From Apium graveolens (taxonomy: Eukaryota; Streptophyta; Magnoliopsida; Apiales; Apiaceae): 64,000 nt of DNA. The translations under genes were made by a program, and so were the position numbers. The number at the start of each line of letters is the position of its first letter. The first letter of the stretch is position 1. The notes beneath the pieces were generated by a model. It saw nothing but the letters and a program-made list of their open reading frames with translations. It had not been told where the DNA came from and did no database searches. The stretch covers positions 68,379,648 to 68,443,647 of the forward strand of contig NC_133650.1 in assembly GCF_009905375.1 (NCBI RefSeq), written 5' to 3'. Below, piece after piece: positions 24,779 through 35,384 of the stretch.

Positions 24779-27700
24779 TATAACGCTCCCAAATCCGGGG
24801 TCAGGAATCTGGGTCGTCACGCAATCCTTCAATCATGTGTAACCTGCATTAACTCAATAATCCGATAATTCGATATCACAGACCCCCAATCTCACACACT
24901 CACAAGTTATAGCCTTAGAAATGACGTACAACAAGTATCATCTGGTATTAAAACTCAAATGTACTTTACAGGATCTCAAAAAATTATTCATAACCTCTAT
25001 ATGAAGTTACAATAATTACAACTGATATCTTATACCTATCTGATACTCTGGCACACCTGAGACAAAGCTGCCAGGGATTCTCCCCATGACTGTCAGCGAC
25101 TAAGTCCCACACCGGCATACTGGTTATCTGTTGTGTTTGTGTCATTTAAAAGAAAGCAAGAGTGAGCTATAATGCCCATCATAATAATGTACAGTGTGAA
25201 AATGACCGTATGATAAACTTATGTAAAACATCATATATGATAATTATGTTTTATTCAAAAATAGTTTTCCTTGGTAACACACACCTTCTCATGAAAACAA
25301 TTCTTTAGTGGATTTTATTAACCTGCGAATACCTTAATGGTAAACCCAACACCTAGGTTTGGGTTACGATATTGCATCACAATTCCAATTGGAAGCATAG
25401 GACATTCGTTGGAGCCATCACATACGATGATCAGTCGTACTACGATAAAAGTAACCTTTTCTACTAGTAGAAGGATGACACCTTCGTATCCCGGTTATCA
25501 CCCTTGCCGCATCCGGGCTATGTTTCCTCATTTCGGATATACACACACTTCGCAGGTCCTTAGGTACATGTTGTACCGTCTCCTACGGTACCAGTAGTCT
25601 ATCCAATACACGAAGTACTTGGATCCTACCCCTCCCTTGTCCTTTAGGAAATCCTATCATATCTCGAGAACTCGAACCACATCGAAGTTCCCCCAAGCGT
25701 TTTTCTTGTTGATAGGCATAGCTTTACTTCATATATATATGTATTTCTGAAAGTTTTCGGAGGAAGTACTAAGGATGTGAGTTGACCGTTGTCAACAGAT
25801 AATTAAATAAGGGGGTAGTTTCTCTTTGAAACTATATTCAAAATATTAAAATACGTTGAGATAACATTTTTTGACGATTTGAAATTATTCGGATGATTTT
25901 CCGAAAATCAGAAAGTATTTTACATCAGGTTTTATGATTTTTAAATCATAAATGAATCCTTTAATAAATAATAAATATTTAAATATTAATCGGTAAATAA
26001 TTAAATCTCGAATGATTTTACTTGAAAAGAATATTTGAAATAATATTCCTCAACTAATTTATATTTAAGTAATACAATAATCTTTAATATTTAATCGAGT
26101 CTGCAATAAATATTCACTAGAGAATACTTCTTCCATAATAAATGAATAGGAAATAGATATTTATTATTCGAACGATAAAGTATAGTTAAGGGAATGCGAT
26201 CTTTGAAAATTGTTTTAATAAAAGTTCGAGGTATTTAGTATTTCGTAAATGGACGTTGAGTCCCTTGAAACATAACTACTATGAACTTTAATCGTCCTAT
26301 AAATATCACCGGAATGATTCCCGGGTTTTTATTTTATAAAAACAAAACTGACTGACTCTCGGTCTTACAACTTATACATCACGCTTTATTATAGCGTTAA
26401 TATTCTAATTAAAACACCTCCTGAATACTTTCAGGTTTTCATCAATTTTAACTGACCGATCTTCGGTCTAAAATATATACACGCCACACTACTCGCTAGC
26501 GTTAACGTTCTCAATTATAAACTCCTCCGGGATACCTCCGGGTTTTTATAAGCTTACACCGACCGAATCTCAGTCTAAATATAACATTTCGAACTCGGTA
26601 TGAACAAATACTATAAATTATCAACAATTGAGTAATGTAATACATCTCAAACTTCGTAAAACAGTTTAAAGCAATATTCATGCATATATCACAGTTTTGT
26701 AAAATATTCACAACACAACAGTTCTTAAAAGGTAGGGTTTGAAAACTTTTCTAGGTATCTTGAGGTGGAGGATGCTCTAGGATTCGCTCGGAAATCTATA
26801 ATCATAGCACAAGTCATTTTGTTAGGTCCCGTTCTAATTTATGGCTACCCACACTCATGCGCTAATCATTATGCACCCTCTCAACTTATATTATCCTTAT
26901 TATTTCTTTATGTCCATATTCACATTATGGTCACTTCCTTTTTCAATGTATCTTAAGTCCATTTTCATTTTCGTCATCGGCTCTGTTTATGGATTCTATG
27001 GTTTCTAATCGCGCGGTTTCGGCTCCGATATTTTTATAAAATTAAAAAATAATTATTTTCACTTGAAATCTTTATGAAAGTTAGGAAACTCAATTTACTA
27101 CTGTCTGTAAAATTTTCATGATTTATGAATACTTTTAAGTCGATCCTTTATATTTTCAAAGTTCGTATTTCGTAGCAGTTTTTATCGGGTAAATAACTTT
27201 TAATAAAACGGCCATAACTTTTGATCCGTAAATTGGAATCAAGAGATTCAAGCGCTTAAACGATCCTTTTAACATTATATATAATAATAAAGGGTTAATT
27301 TCAAGAAACTACAGTTTAAATCTTCGGGACTTGCTGCAGAAACTTAAAGTTACATTTTGTTCATTTTAATGAGATTACGTTTACGATCGGAGTTTCGTTT
27401 ATGCCTTAAGTCATTATACTACCACCAACAATCAACACATCATCATCAACATACTAAATTCTCTCATGAACATCATGTTCTTGAGGCAACAACAATCAAC
27501 CTTAAATCTACTTAGCTAAACATCAAGATTACCACAATACTCCCACCAAAACTATGTTTATAACTACATACTAAAAGGATCTTGAACTTAAATCTTAAAT
27601 AAAGTTGGGTCAAAGATTTTTACCTTTCTTGAAAGCTTGAGATGTGTTCTTGAGGATGGTGGAGTCTTTGGAGTGCTTGGTATGGTTTTTGGAACCTAAA

Positions 27701-28695
27701 ACCACCATTGAAATCAAGAAACCAAAGAAGAGTTACTATTAATACTATTCACTAGCTACTTTCTTGATTTTATTTCACCCATCAAACCTTCATAGAAAGA
27801 GATCAAAGATTATCTTACCTTAGTTTGGTTTTTAGGAAGCTTGAGAATTAATGGGAGGATTTAACCATGACTAGAACTGGGAGATTTGATTTTGAATTCC
27901 TTGGTGAAGAAGAAGAAGCCGAATGGAAACAATGAAGAAATGGGGAGAGTTTTTATGCTTGCTTCCTTGGTTACTTCTTGGTTATTTCTTGGTTACTTCT
28001 TGGAAATGAGGTTGTGATAGCTTGTGATATCTTATATTGATTGATATCTTCTAGTTTAGGATCCTAGTTTTATTCTTGTTGCCAAATCCATGGACAAGAA
28101 AACTAGCTAGCCTTGTAGTTTGTAAGCTAATCTACTTTACTTAGCCCTTTAGCTCACTATTTTCTTAGCCTTGGTTGATCATCCTATCTCTAGGTCACTA
28201 TTTGATAAAGTAACCATGATTACTTTCTTACCATGGTTAGTTAGTGTGTTACGTTTATTTAATCGTTTACGCGTTCGCTCGGTCGTTTAAATATTTTCGT
28301 AATACTTTCTTGTAAATGGTTCGCGACGTAATTCCTTTCATATTTATTCCTTATGTTTTGAATTATCATAACTGGATATAAATCCGTAGGGTTTTAATTT
28401 TGTAATTATATTGCGATTCCCGTAATCCTCGATGAGTCGTAAAAATGGTCATTTTTCAAAGTTCGTTTTCTTTGAAAACTAATAGCGTTTACATACACTC
28501 ATTTGGTACGTATAATCATAATATCAACTCTGAAACTCATTTTCTCATGCACTACATAGTGTGGGCTAAAACTTTTTTTTCCCCGTCTACCAGGGTTAAT
28601 ATTCATTTAGCGTTATACAAGGTTTCAAGAATTCAAGTTATTATATTACTATTCATAAAGGTCTTTTACCGATGTTAAAAATTTGGGTTCTTACA
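24779..28695 (-). repeat. 5' LTR of outer long-LTR element
   Basis: 3917 bp partner of 1940-5819, a little longer because of small insertions, for example near 27020-27055. It contains the same hairpin-rich tandem block (about 26309-26580). It ends TTACA and is followed by CCTTG, the target duplication in Athila pol. Confidence 0.94.
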
Positions 28696-28700
28696 CCTTG

Positions 28701-29353
28701 GCCTTGTCCACCTCTAGACCTTTACTAGAAACTTTGTGCCCGAGAATGATGCCCTGTCGCACCATAAAGTGACATCTTTCTGAATTGAGAACCAGATTGG
28801 TTTCAACACACCTTTTGAGAATATGTCCCAGATTTTGCAAGCATTCATCAAAAGAATCGCCAAAGAATGAGAAGTTGTCCATGAACACCTCCACATTCTG
28901 GCCAATCATGTTAGAAAAGTTTGCCATCATACATCTCTGAAATATGGCTGGTGTATCACACAGACCAAAAGAAACTCGTCTGAAGGAGAAAGTACCAAAT
29001 GGACAAGTGAAGGTAGTCTTCTCCTGTTCTTCTGGAGCGATACAAATCTGATTGTAACCCGAATATCCACCCAGAAGACAATAGTACTCATGACCGGCCA
29101 ACTTGTCGAGCATCTGATCAATGAAGGGCAAAGGAAAGTGATCCTTCCTAGTGGCTTTGTTTAGCTTCCGGTAGTCCATGCAAACTCTCCACCCCGTGAC
29201 TGTCCTTGTAGGAATAAGCTCATTCTTCTCATTTGCTACCACAGTAATTCCACCTTTCTTTGGCACACATTGAACTAGGCTTACCCATGATCTGTCAGAG
29301 ATAGGGTAGATAATCCATGCATCTAACCACTTAAGAATTTCTTTCTTCACTAC
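28701..29353 (-). pseudogene. Athila reverse transcriptase, palm and fingers
   Basis: The minus-strand frame reads through the RT core: VPKKGGITVVANEKNELIPT, GWRVCMDYRKLNKATRKDHF, PLPFIDQMLDKLAGHEYYC and GTFSFRRVSFGLCDTPAIFQ. These are hallmark Athila sequences. The catalytic box, usually FMDD, reads FMDN (EVFMDNFSFFGDS, near 28877-28840), so the second catalytic Asp is lost. A position that is usually LDGYSGY reads LGGYSGY. A stop lies just upstream (VYPIMK followed by TAA near 29351), where the frame would join the protease segment. The gene is cut at 28701 by the outer element and continues at 1939. Not functional. Confidence 0.93.
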
Positions 29354-30479
29354 TTACTTCATGATAGGATAAACTCTTCTTTGCTGCTCGATCGTAGGTT
29401 TGCTACCTTCCTCTAGCAGAATTTTATGCATACAGTAAGAAGGGCTGATTCCCTTGATATCTGTTATAGTCCATCCAATTGCCGACTTAAAATCTCTCAG
29501 AATCCTTAAAAGCGTATCCTCATTACTACCTGAAAGGTCAGATGTAATAATAACAGGCAGAGTGGATGCATCACCTAAAAACGCATGCCTCAAATGTTCA
29601 GGTAAAGGCTTAAGCTCAAGAGTGGGAGCTTCCTTAATAGAAGGCTTGAGGCGTTTAGGCGCTTTGTTCAATTCCTCCATTCCAAGAGATTCAAAAGGCA
29701 TATAAATTTTCCTTTTCCAGGGAGAAGCATTCAAATATTGCAATTGTTCTTCCCCTTCGTTATCTTCACTATCTGAATTCCCCAAAAAGGCTTTTTCTAT
29801 GGCATCAGACTTTAGCAATTGATCAAGTTCTGATGTGACCACCGAATCGACCAACTCCACTTTTAAGCACTCCTCATTATCAGTAAGGAATTTCATAGCA
29901 TTGAACACATTAAACGTGACATCCTGATCCAGAACTCGCATGGTGAGCTCACCCTTCTGCATATTTATTAAGGTTCGGCCAGTCGCCAGGAAATGTCTCC
30001 CCAAGATTATGGGAATCTTCTTATCCTCCTCGAAATCAAGAATTACGAAATCAGCAGGAAAGATGAGTTTATCAACCTTGACCAAGACATCCTCCACAAT
30101 ACCTCATGGATATGTAATAGAACGGTCGGCCAACTGCAAATTCATATAAGTTGGTTTGGGATCAGGTAAGTCCAACTGTGATGCTAGCTCCCAAGTCACA
30201 TAAGCATCTGTCAAAAGAAACTTTTCCAATAGTACATGGAATAGTGAAGCTTCCTGGATCTTTAAGCTTCGGAGGCAGCTTCTGTTGTAGCACAGCACTG
30301 CATTCCTTCATGAGAGCGACTATCTTTAAATCATCTAGCTTCACCTTCCGAGATAGAATACCTTTCATAAAATTTACATAACTAGGCATCTGCTCGAGAG
30401 CCTCGGCGAAAGGTATGTTGATATGAAGTTTCTTGAACATCTCCGGAAACTTCTCAAATTGCTTGTCCAGCTTTTTCTT
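29354..30479 (-). pseudogene. Athila protease region
   Basis: Retroviral-type aspartic protease region of Athila, which would cut the polyprotein. On the minus strand: ALEQMPSYVNFMKGILSRK, then FTIPCTIGKVSFDRCLCDLG with DLGAS as the Athila form of the catalytic motif (about 30190-30160), then LDLPDPKPTYMNLQLADRSI, EDVLVKVDKLIFPADFVILD and KKIPIILGRHFLATGRT. The frame is lost just after DLGASI by a small insertion/deletion. A TGA interrupts YPRGI-type sequence near 30103 (CGA to TGA, a CpG transition), and a TAG lies near 30480 after SFPKRL. The 3' part (29354-30097) stays open for 247 codons. Confidence 0.85.
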
Positions 30480-31425
30480 CTACAACCTCTTGGGAAAAGA
30501 CGGTGGAGGATAGATTTGTTTCTCCCCTGTATTACCCTCAGGCGGAGTGTGCTCAATAGTAGTCTTCCTTGGTTCCACTTCTTTATCCTGCTGCACTACT
30601 TCTTTCTCAGTACCAACTTCTTTAATCAACTCTTGAGTTTGTTCGGGATTCGCAACCTTTCCAGACCGTAAAGTGATTGCCATTACCTGCTCCTTAGCTT
30701 CCCTCTTTCCTGGCACTTCAGTGTCAGTAGGTAATGTACCAGGCTGACAATTTAGCAAGGCATTGGCAATTTGACCAATTTGACTTTCCAAGGTCTTGAT
30801 AGAAACAGCTTGACTCTTGCACATAAGCTTCAACTCCTCTAATTTAGATTTTTCATTGGATTGTTGCAGCTGGAGTTGCTATCTAGGTGCATACTGTGGT
30901 TGCTAAAAACCAGGGGGTTGTACAGCTTAGCTGGATATTGCTGATAAGGTTGTTGAACCGCGTTCTGAGCATTGTTCCAACTGGAATTAGGATGATTGCG
31001 GTTGTTGGGATGATAGGTGGCTGGCGCTGGTTGCTGTGATCGCTGGAAGTTGCTCACGAACTGAGCTGATTCACTAGAAATTGTGCACTGATCAGTCACA
31101 TGGGCACCAGCACAAAGCTCACAGACACTTGCGATTTGAGTTACTCCATAATTAGGCAAAGTATCCACCTTCATCGTCAGAGCTTTAAGTTGAGCAGCGA
31201 TAGCAGTAGGTGCATCCAACATAGAATTCCTGCGACTTTTCCCTGAGTCAGTCTCTGGGAAGGATTATGGTACTCATTAGCAGCCATCAGTTCAATAAGT
31301 TCATAAGCTTCATCGTAGCTCTTAGCCCACAAGGCTCCTCCTGATGCTGCATCAAGCATGGGTCTAGAAGTAGCACCCAATCCATTGTAGAAGCAATTAA
31401 TAATTATCCAATCAGGCATGCCAAG
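30480..31425 (-). pseudogene. Athila gag, C-terminal half with zinc knuckle
   Basis: Minus strand. GMPDWIIINCFYNGLGATSR and GALWAKSYDEAYELIELMA are the Athila gag core end. After a frameshift near 31200 come APTAIAAQLKALTMKVDTLP and the zinc knuckle CELCAGAHVTDQC (C-x2-C-x3-H-x4-C, near 31110). A long Gln/Asn/Pro-rich tail follows. A further frame covers 30480-30833 (SQIGQIANALLNCQPGTLPT and an acidic/basic linker). A stop separates the tail from this frame near 30836. The N-terminal half of gag lies at 33142-33730, across the solo LTR. Confidence 0.88.
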
Positions 31426-31430
31426 GTGTG

Positions 31431-33136
31431 TGAAGGGTTTTTAGCACATAAATGCAGCGAAAATGTAAATTTAAATCTTAAAAAAAATGAAACCCGCCGC
31501 AGGATCCATGCGAAAAATAATATTTAATTCGTAGTTCAGTATATTTACCTTAAGAAGCTTTACGTTAATGGAAAGATGGAGGTCTTTAATAGCGATCCAA
31601 GAACGATGAACGAAGATCCTTAGCAGCTGCTCCTCAAGTGTGAAGCACTCCACCGGTATCCATCAAGAAAATGATGTAATGAAGGAGGAGGAGATGGAGA
31701 GAATTAGGGTTTTGTAAATCTTTTTGGTTGAGGCAAATATAGGGTTTATAATGATATATTTATAGGCAAAATTTTCAGCTGAAAATTTCCCATAAAATAT
31801 TAATATTATTAACCCTTTATTATTCTCACTAATAATTAAAACACCTTTTAATTATTAATTCTTTTTTCTAAACACTTTAGAAATAATTCTCTCTCTTGAT
31901 TTAATTTCCAAAAATTAAATTCTTAATTAATAATATTAAGAACTTTTCTTAATTAATTTATAATCAATTAAATCTCATTTAATCAATTATTAAATTTTCC
32001 AATTAATTATTTATTTCATAAATAAATAAATATCAGCCATTATTAATTAATTCCTCCACCATTAAATCATTCTCTTTTATGGTGTGACCCTGTAGGTTCA
32101 ATATTAAGCCGGTAGTAAAAATAAATAAAAATACAACTATTTTATCATTATTTATATAAATTCTCTAATTCATTAAATATGATTAATTAATTAATCATAT
32201 TTATTCTATATCGTGAGGGATACTTCTCAGCATATCGCGACTATCCGGATAATACGAATTCACTGCTTAGAATACCAAGAACTTATTCAGTGAATAGTTA
32301 CCGTACAATTAATTCCTTTTACCCTGCAATGTCACGATTAAATATAAGGCATGGAACTTGTGTCAAGCCTATCTTATTTAATCACTTGCTCTCCCATTCA
32401 CTATGCTTAGTTCTATTTAATGTAAATTAGAAACTCCTTTCTAATTTCATTCACTCTGGCCAGAGATTCCTGAACTAACATAAGTGGATCAGTATTGAAC
32501 ATTCTCTTCCTTCACTGGAAGGGGTAGATCCTTTATTGATCATACACTATCTTCGTGTACAAATTCCTATACCCAGTAGAGCCCTTATAATTGTCCCTTG
32601 AGACTAAGAACTAAACCAAAGCATAGTTCAGTGTACACAAGATGACTATGATGACCTCAAGTCTAAGGATACTTGTACAACTATCACTATGTGAACAACT
32701 GCTGACACGTGAGTGAACTCCATCAGTTGTTCAGCTGTGTGAGTCATGTTCAGTGAACTTATTCTATAATAAGCACCTACATACTAGCTATAGTGTCACC
32801 ACACAAATGTCTATGAGAATAGACATCCTTCATAATGAAGCAAGCATAGTATGTACCGATCTTTGCGGATTATTAATTACCAGTTAGTAATCCTACGACC
32901 AGGAACTATTTAAGTTTAGAGTTATCATCCTTTAGGTCTCATTATTATGATCTCATCACAATCCATAAAATCTTTACTCTAAACTGTGGTATATCTTATT
33001 TAAATATTTAAATAGATAGAGCCCGCAATAAAAACAAAAACAAGTCTTTTATTAATATCAATGAAATCAAAATAGATTACATAAAAGTTATTCCTAAATC
33101 CTCATACATGATTGGACTTAGGACATATCTCTTTCA
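31431..33136 (-). mobile_element. Solo Ty1/copia LTR inserted in Athila gag
   Basis: A 1706-bp insert with TG...CA ends (plus strand TGAAGGGTTT...ATCTCTTTCA), flanked by GTGTG (31426-31430) and ATGTG (33137-33141), a 5-bp duplication with one change. Removing it joins the gag residues KCPH and GMPDW as in Athila. There is no coding sequence, PBS or PPT inside, so it is a single LTR left by recombination between the two LTRs of an element. On the minus strand its end (GCATTTATGTGCTAAAAACCC) is very close to the end of the copia LTR at 57977-59535 (GCGTTTATGTGCTCGAAACCC), showing the same lineage. Confidence 0.85.
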
Positions 33137-33141
33137 ATGTG

Positions 33142-33740
33142 GGCACTTCCTTAGCATCTCCTTATATCGATCCCAAGCCTCATATAAAGATTCCCATGTT
33201 TGCTGAGCAAACCGGGTAAGAGCATTCCTGATTGCAGCAGTCTTCGCCATGGGGAAGAATTTAGTGAGAAACTTTTGCGCAAGATCCTCCCAAGTAGTGA
33301 TAGATCCTGCTGACAGAGAGTGTAACTAGCACTTGGCCTTGTCCCTCAGACAGAATGGGAATAGGCGTAGCTTGATAACATCTTCAGTCACATCATTAAA
33401 TTTAAAAGTATCGCAGATCTCGATGAAATCCCTGATGTGCATGTTGGGGTCTTCAGTAGGAGAACCCCCAAACTAAACTGAGTTCTGTATCATCTGAATC
33501 GTGCTTGACTTGATCTCAAAAGTATTAGCCCTGATGGTTGGTCTGATGATGCTTGACTGAATGTCATTAATCTTAGGCTGAGAATAGTCCATCAAAGCCT
33601 TCGGATTTTCTGCTTGATCTCCCATCGCTACTACAACTGGTTCTTCGACTTTCTCTTCTTCTTCTACCTTCTTTTCTTCCTCAAAAACTTCCTTTTGAAC
33701 TACCACAACTTCTTCCTCTGCTTTATCCAGTGTTCACTTA
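33142..33740 (-). pseudogene. Athila gag, N-terminal half
   Basis: Minus strand. A Glu/Lys/Val-rich start (EEEKKVEEEEKVEEPV), then MGDQAENPKALMDYSQPKI, then the Athila gag core FGGSPTEDPNMHIRDFIEIC, DTFKFNDVTEDVIKLRLFPF and AGSITTWEDLAQKFLTKFFP, ending KEMLRKCPH at the solo LTR. Stops lie after IQMIQNSV (TAG near 33473) and within KCWLHSL-type sequence (TAG near 33330), each explainable by one transition. Gag forms the virus-like particle. Family assignment is firm; the reading frame is broken. The leader between here and the primer-binding site (33741-33880) has no gene. Confidence 0.88.
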
Positions 33741-33880
33741 TGAGTACACGAATGCGTATGCATACACCCTCGCTAGAGTACCTGAAATAAGACCAGGAAA
33801 CAGGTAAGTAACAATGTCCGAGTCAATGAAATTTAACGACCACTGATGGAAAGCACATAAACCATCAATTAACACTGCAG

Positions 33881-33898
33881 TCCCCGGCAGCGGCACCA
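33881..33898 (-). promoter_or_regulatory. Primer-binding site, tRNA-Asp type (Athila)
   Basis: The minus strand reads TGGTGCCGCTGCCGGGGA six bases from the LTR end. This is the Athila-type site complementary to the 3' end of aspartate tRNA, with two apparent changes from the usual TGGCGCCGTTGCCGGGGA. It differs from the tRNA-Met sites of the other elements here and supports the lineage call. Confidence 0.88.
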
Positions 33899-33904
33899 AA
33901 AACT

Positions 33905-35384
33905 TGTTAGTCGCTAAACACGCATTAATAATACACGCAAGTATACGAGTTTGCAAGTAGTGTAGAATTTCTAGTTTGTTCCCACAGAGACTGTATTGGT
34001 TAACTAATTAATTCACGCACCTAAGTAACAATGTATGGTTACTATTCAATGTTAAGACGGTAACAAAGTGAGGATGTTTATAACTGAGAATTAAACTAAT
34101 ATTTATAACTATGAGAATAAGATTGGTTGAATTATAATTATGACAAACATGGGATTCTAACTTCATTAAATACTTCATCTAATAGCCTTATTGATCTTAC
34201 CCTTAGTATGCAATGGTGATGACACTAATCAGATAACACGAAACTGATAAACGCTAACTTTTCTTGCGCGAGTACCATACTACCAGACATCCACAAAAGA
34301 GATAGAAGCTGAATAGACACCAATTATATTGAGACCCTATATGTCTATAGAATTTGACAACATAACGGTTTAATCACAAGTTATCTATCTTGATTACATA
34401 GGGCAAGTAAGATGGTTAAAATTACCTACGAATCATGCATAACAAATACATGAACCTATGCTAGCATGGCAAGTTCTAAATCCTTAAATTCACTTTCGCT
34501 TCATTAAGAATTAACACACTATCTTATAAGTTCGCGACGCTCATAAGATGAATACGCACAACCAATACTAGGATATCATACAATCACCACATACTAAGAC
34601 ATCAATCAATTTAACTAAAAAAATCCATAAATAAATCCGCTAGATTCCCATGATAACGATTAGCCCATAATCGGACTCATCATCAATGTGGGTTCCGATG
34701 AAAGCATGGTATATAAAATGTAGTCTTTATAACGAATAAATAAAACCAAGTACAAACAAGAGTATAGGTTCAACAAAATAAGAAACGAGCATCCAAGATT
34801 ACAACTCAAAATAAAGATTCACAAGAATAAACTAGATCATCTTCGCCTTTGTTGAATTGTGTTATAGGTCTCTTGTCGTCTTCTCCTTGTGCTCTGGTAA
34901 GTCTCCATATTAAAAAAATGATTTTGAGTTATCAATATATAGCAGTCCAAACAGCCCAGGAGTCCAGAAAATAAAATTGTAATAGAATCATGATTTTATT
35001 ATCACGACACGGCGCGGCCGCGCGCTTCATCAGCGCAGGCGTGCTGGCTCCCTGAACTTCGGCGCGGCCACACGCTTCATTAGCGCGGGTGCGCTGACCT
35101 TCTGCCAAAATTGACTTCTTGCATTTTTCTTGCAGATTCGAGTCGGTCTTCGTGAACTTTTATTCCAACACCTCCTAGACACTATAGTAGCACCAAAATA
35201 ATGTTAATTCACCTGATTGCCTAGATACTGCCTGAAATGCAAAAATATTAGAAAACACGTTAAAACACTTAACAACTTGAGTGTAAATGCAGCAATCCAA
35301 AGCTTATTAGAGCATTATAAAGTGTCTTAAATGCCACTCAACATATACTTACGTGAATTATTAGCGCATGCTTAGCGACTAACA
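33905..35384 (-). repeat. 5' LTR of the Athila element
   Basis: A 1480-bp LTR with long terminal inverted repeats: plus strand starts TGTTAGTCGCTAAACACGC and ends GCATGCTTAGCGACTAACA. The PBS is adjacent on the left, so this is the 5' LTR of a minus-strand element. A GC-rich tandem duplication (period 50 bp) lies at 35011-35108. The outside flank starts CTTAG (35385-35389), expected to be the target duplication; its mate is beyond the left window edge. Confidence 0.88.
35011..35108. repeat. GC-rich 2 x 50 bp tandem duplication in the Athila LTR
   Basis: Both units begin GGCGCGGCC and continue CGCTTCATYAGCGCRGGYG; unit starts are 35011 and 35061. The GC content is far above that of the surrounding AT-rich LTR. 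Confidence 0.75.

Larger units (their letters stand above)
1940..28695 (-). mobile_element. Long-LTR Ty3/gypsy element (outer), inserted in Athila pol
   Basis: A complete but decayed LTR retrotransposon on the minus strand. Its two LTRs are 1940-5819 and 24779-28695. A primer-binding site lies next to the right LTR (24763-24774) and a polypurine tract next to the left one (5820-5836), which fixes the orientation. The 5-bp target duplication is CTTTG/CCTTG. After subtracting the second element inserted at 6549-20291, the element itself is about 13 kb, of which about 7.8 kb is LTR. The remaining coding traces (integrase C-terminus, RNase H tail) are of the chromovirus type, close to the Tekay/Del group, but the clade is not certain. 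Confidence 0.92.
28701..31430 (-). mobile_element. Athila-type element, middle segment (RT, protease, gag end)
   Basis: Middle piece of the Athila element hosting the nest. It carries the RT start, protease and the C-terminal half of gag on the minus strand. It is bounded on the left by the outer long-LTR element and on the right by a solo copia LTR. Reading across both gaps restores the usual Athila order. Confidence 0.93.
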
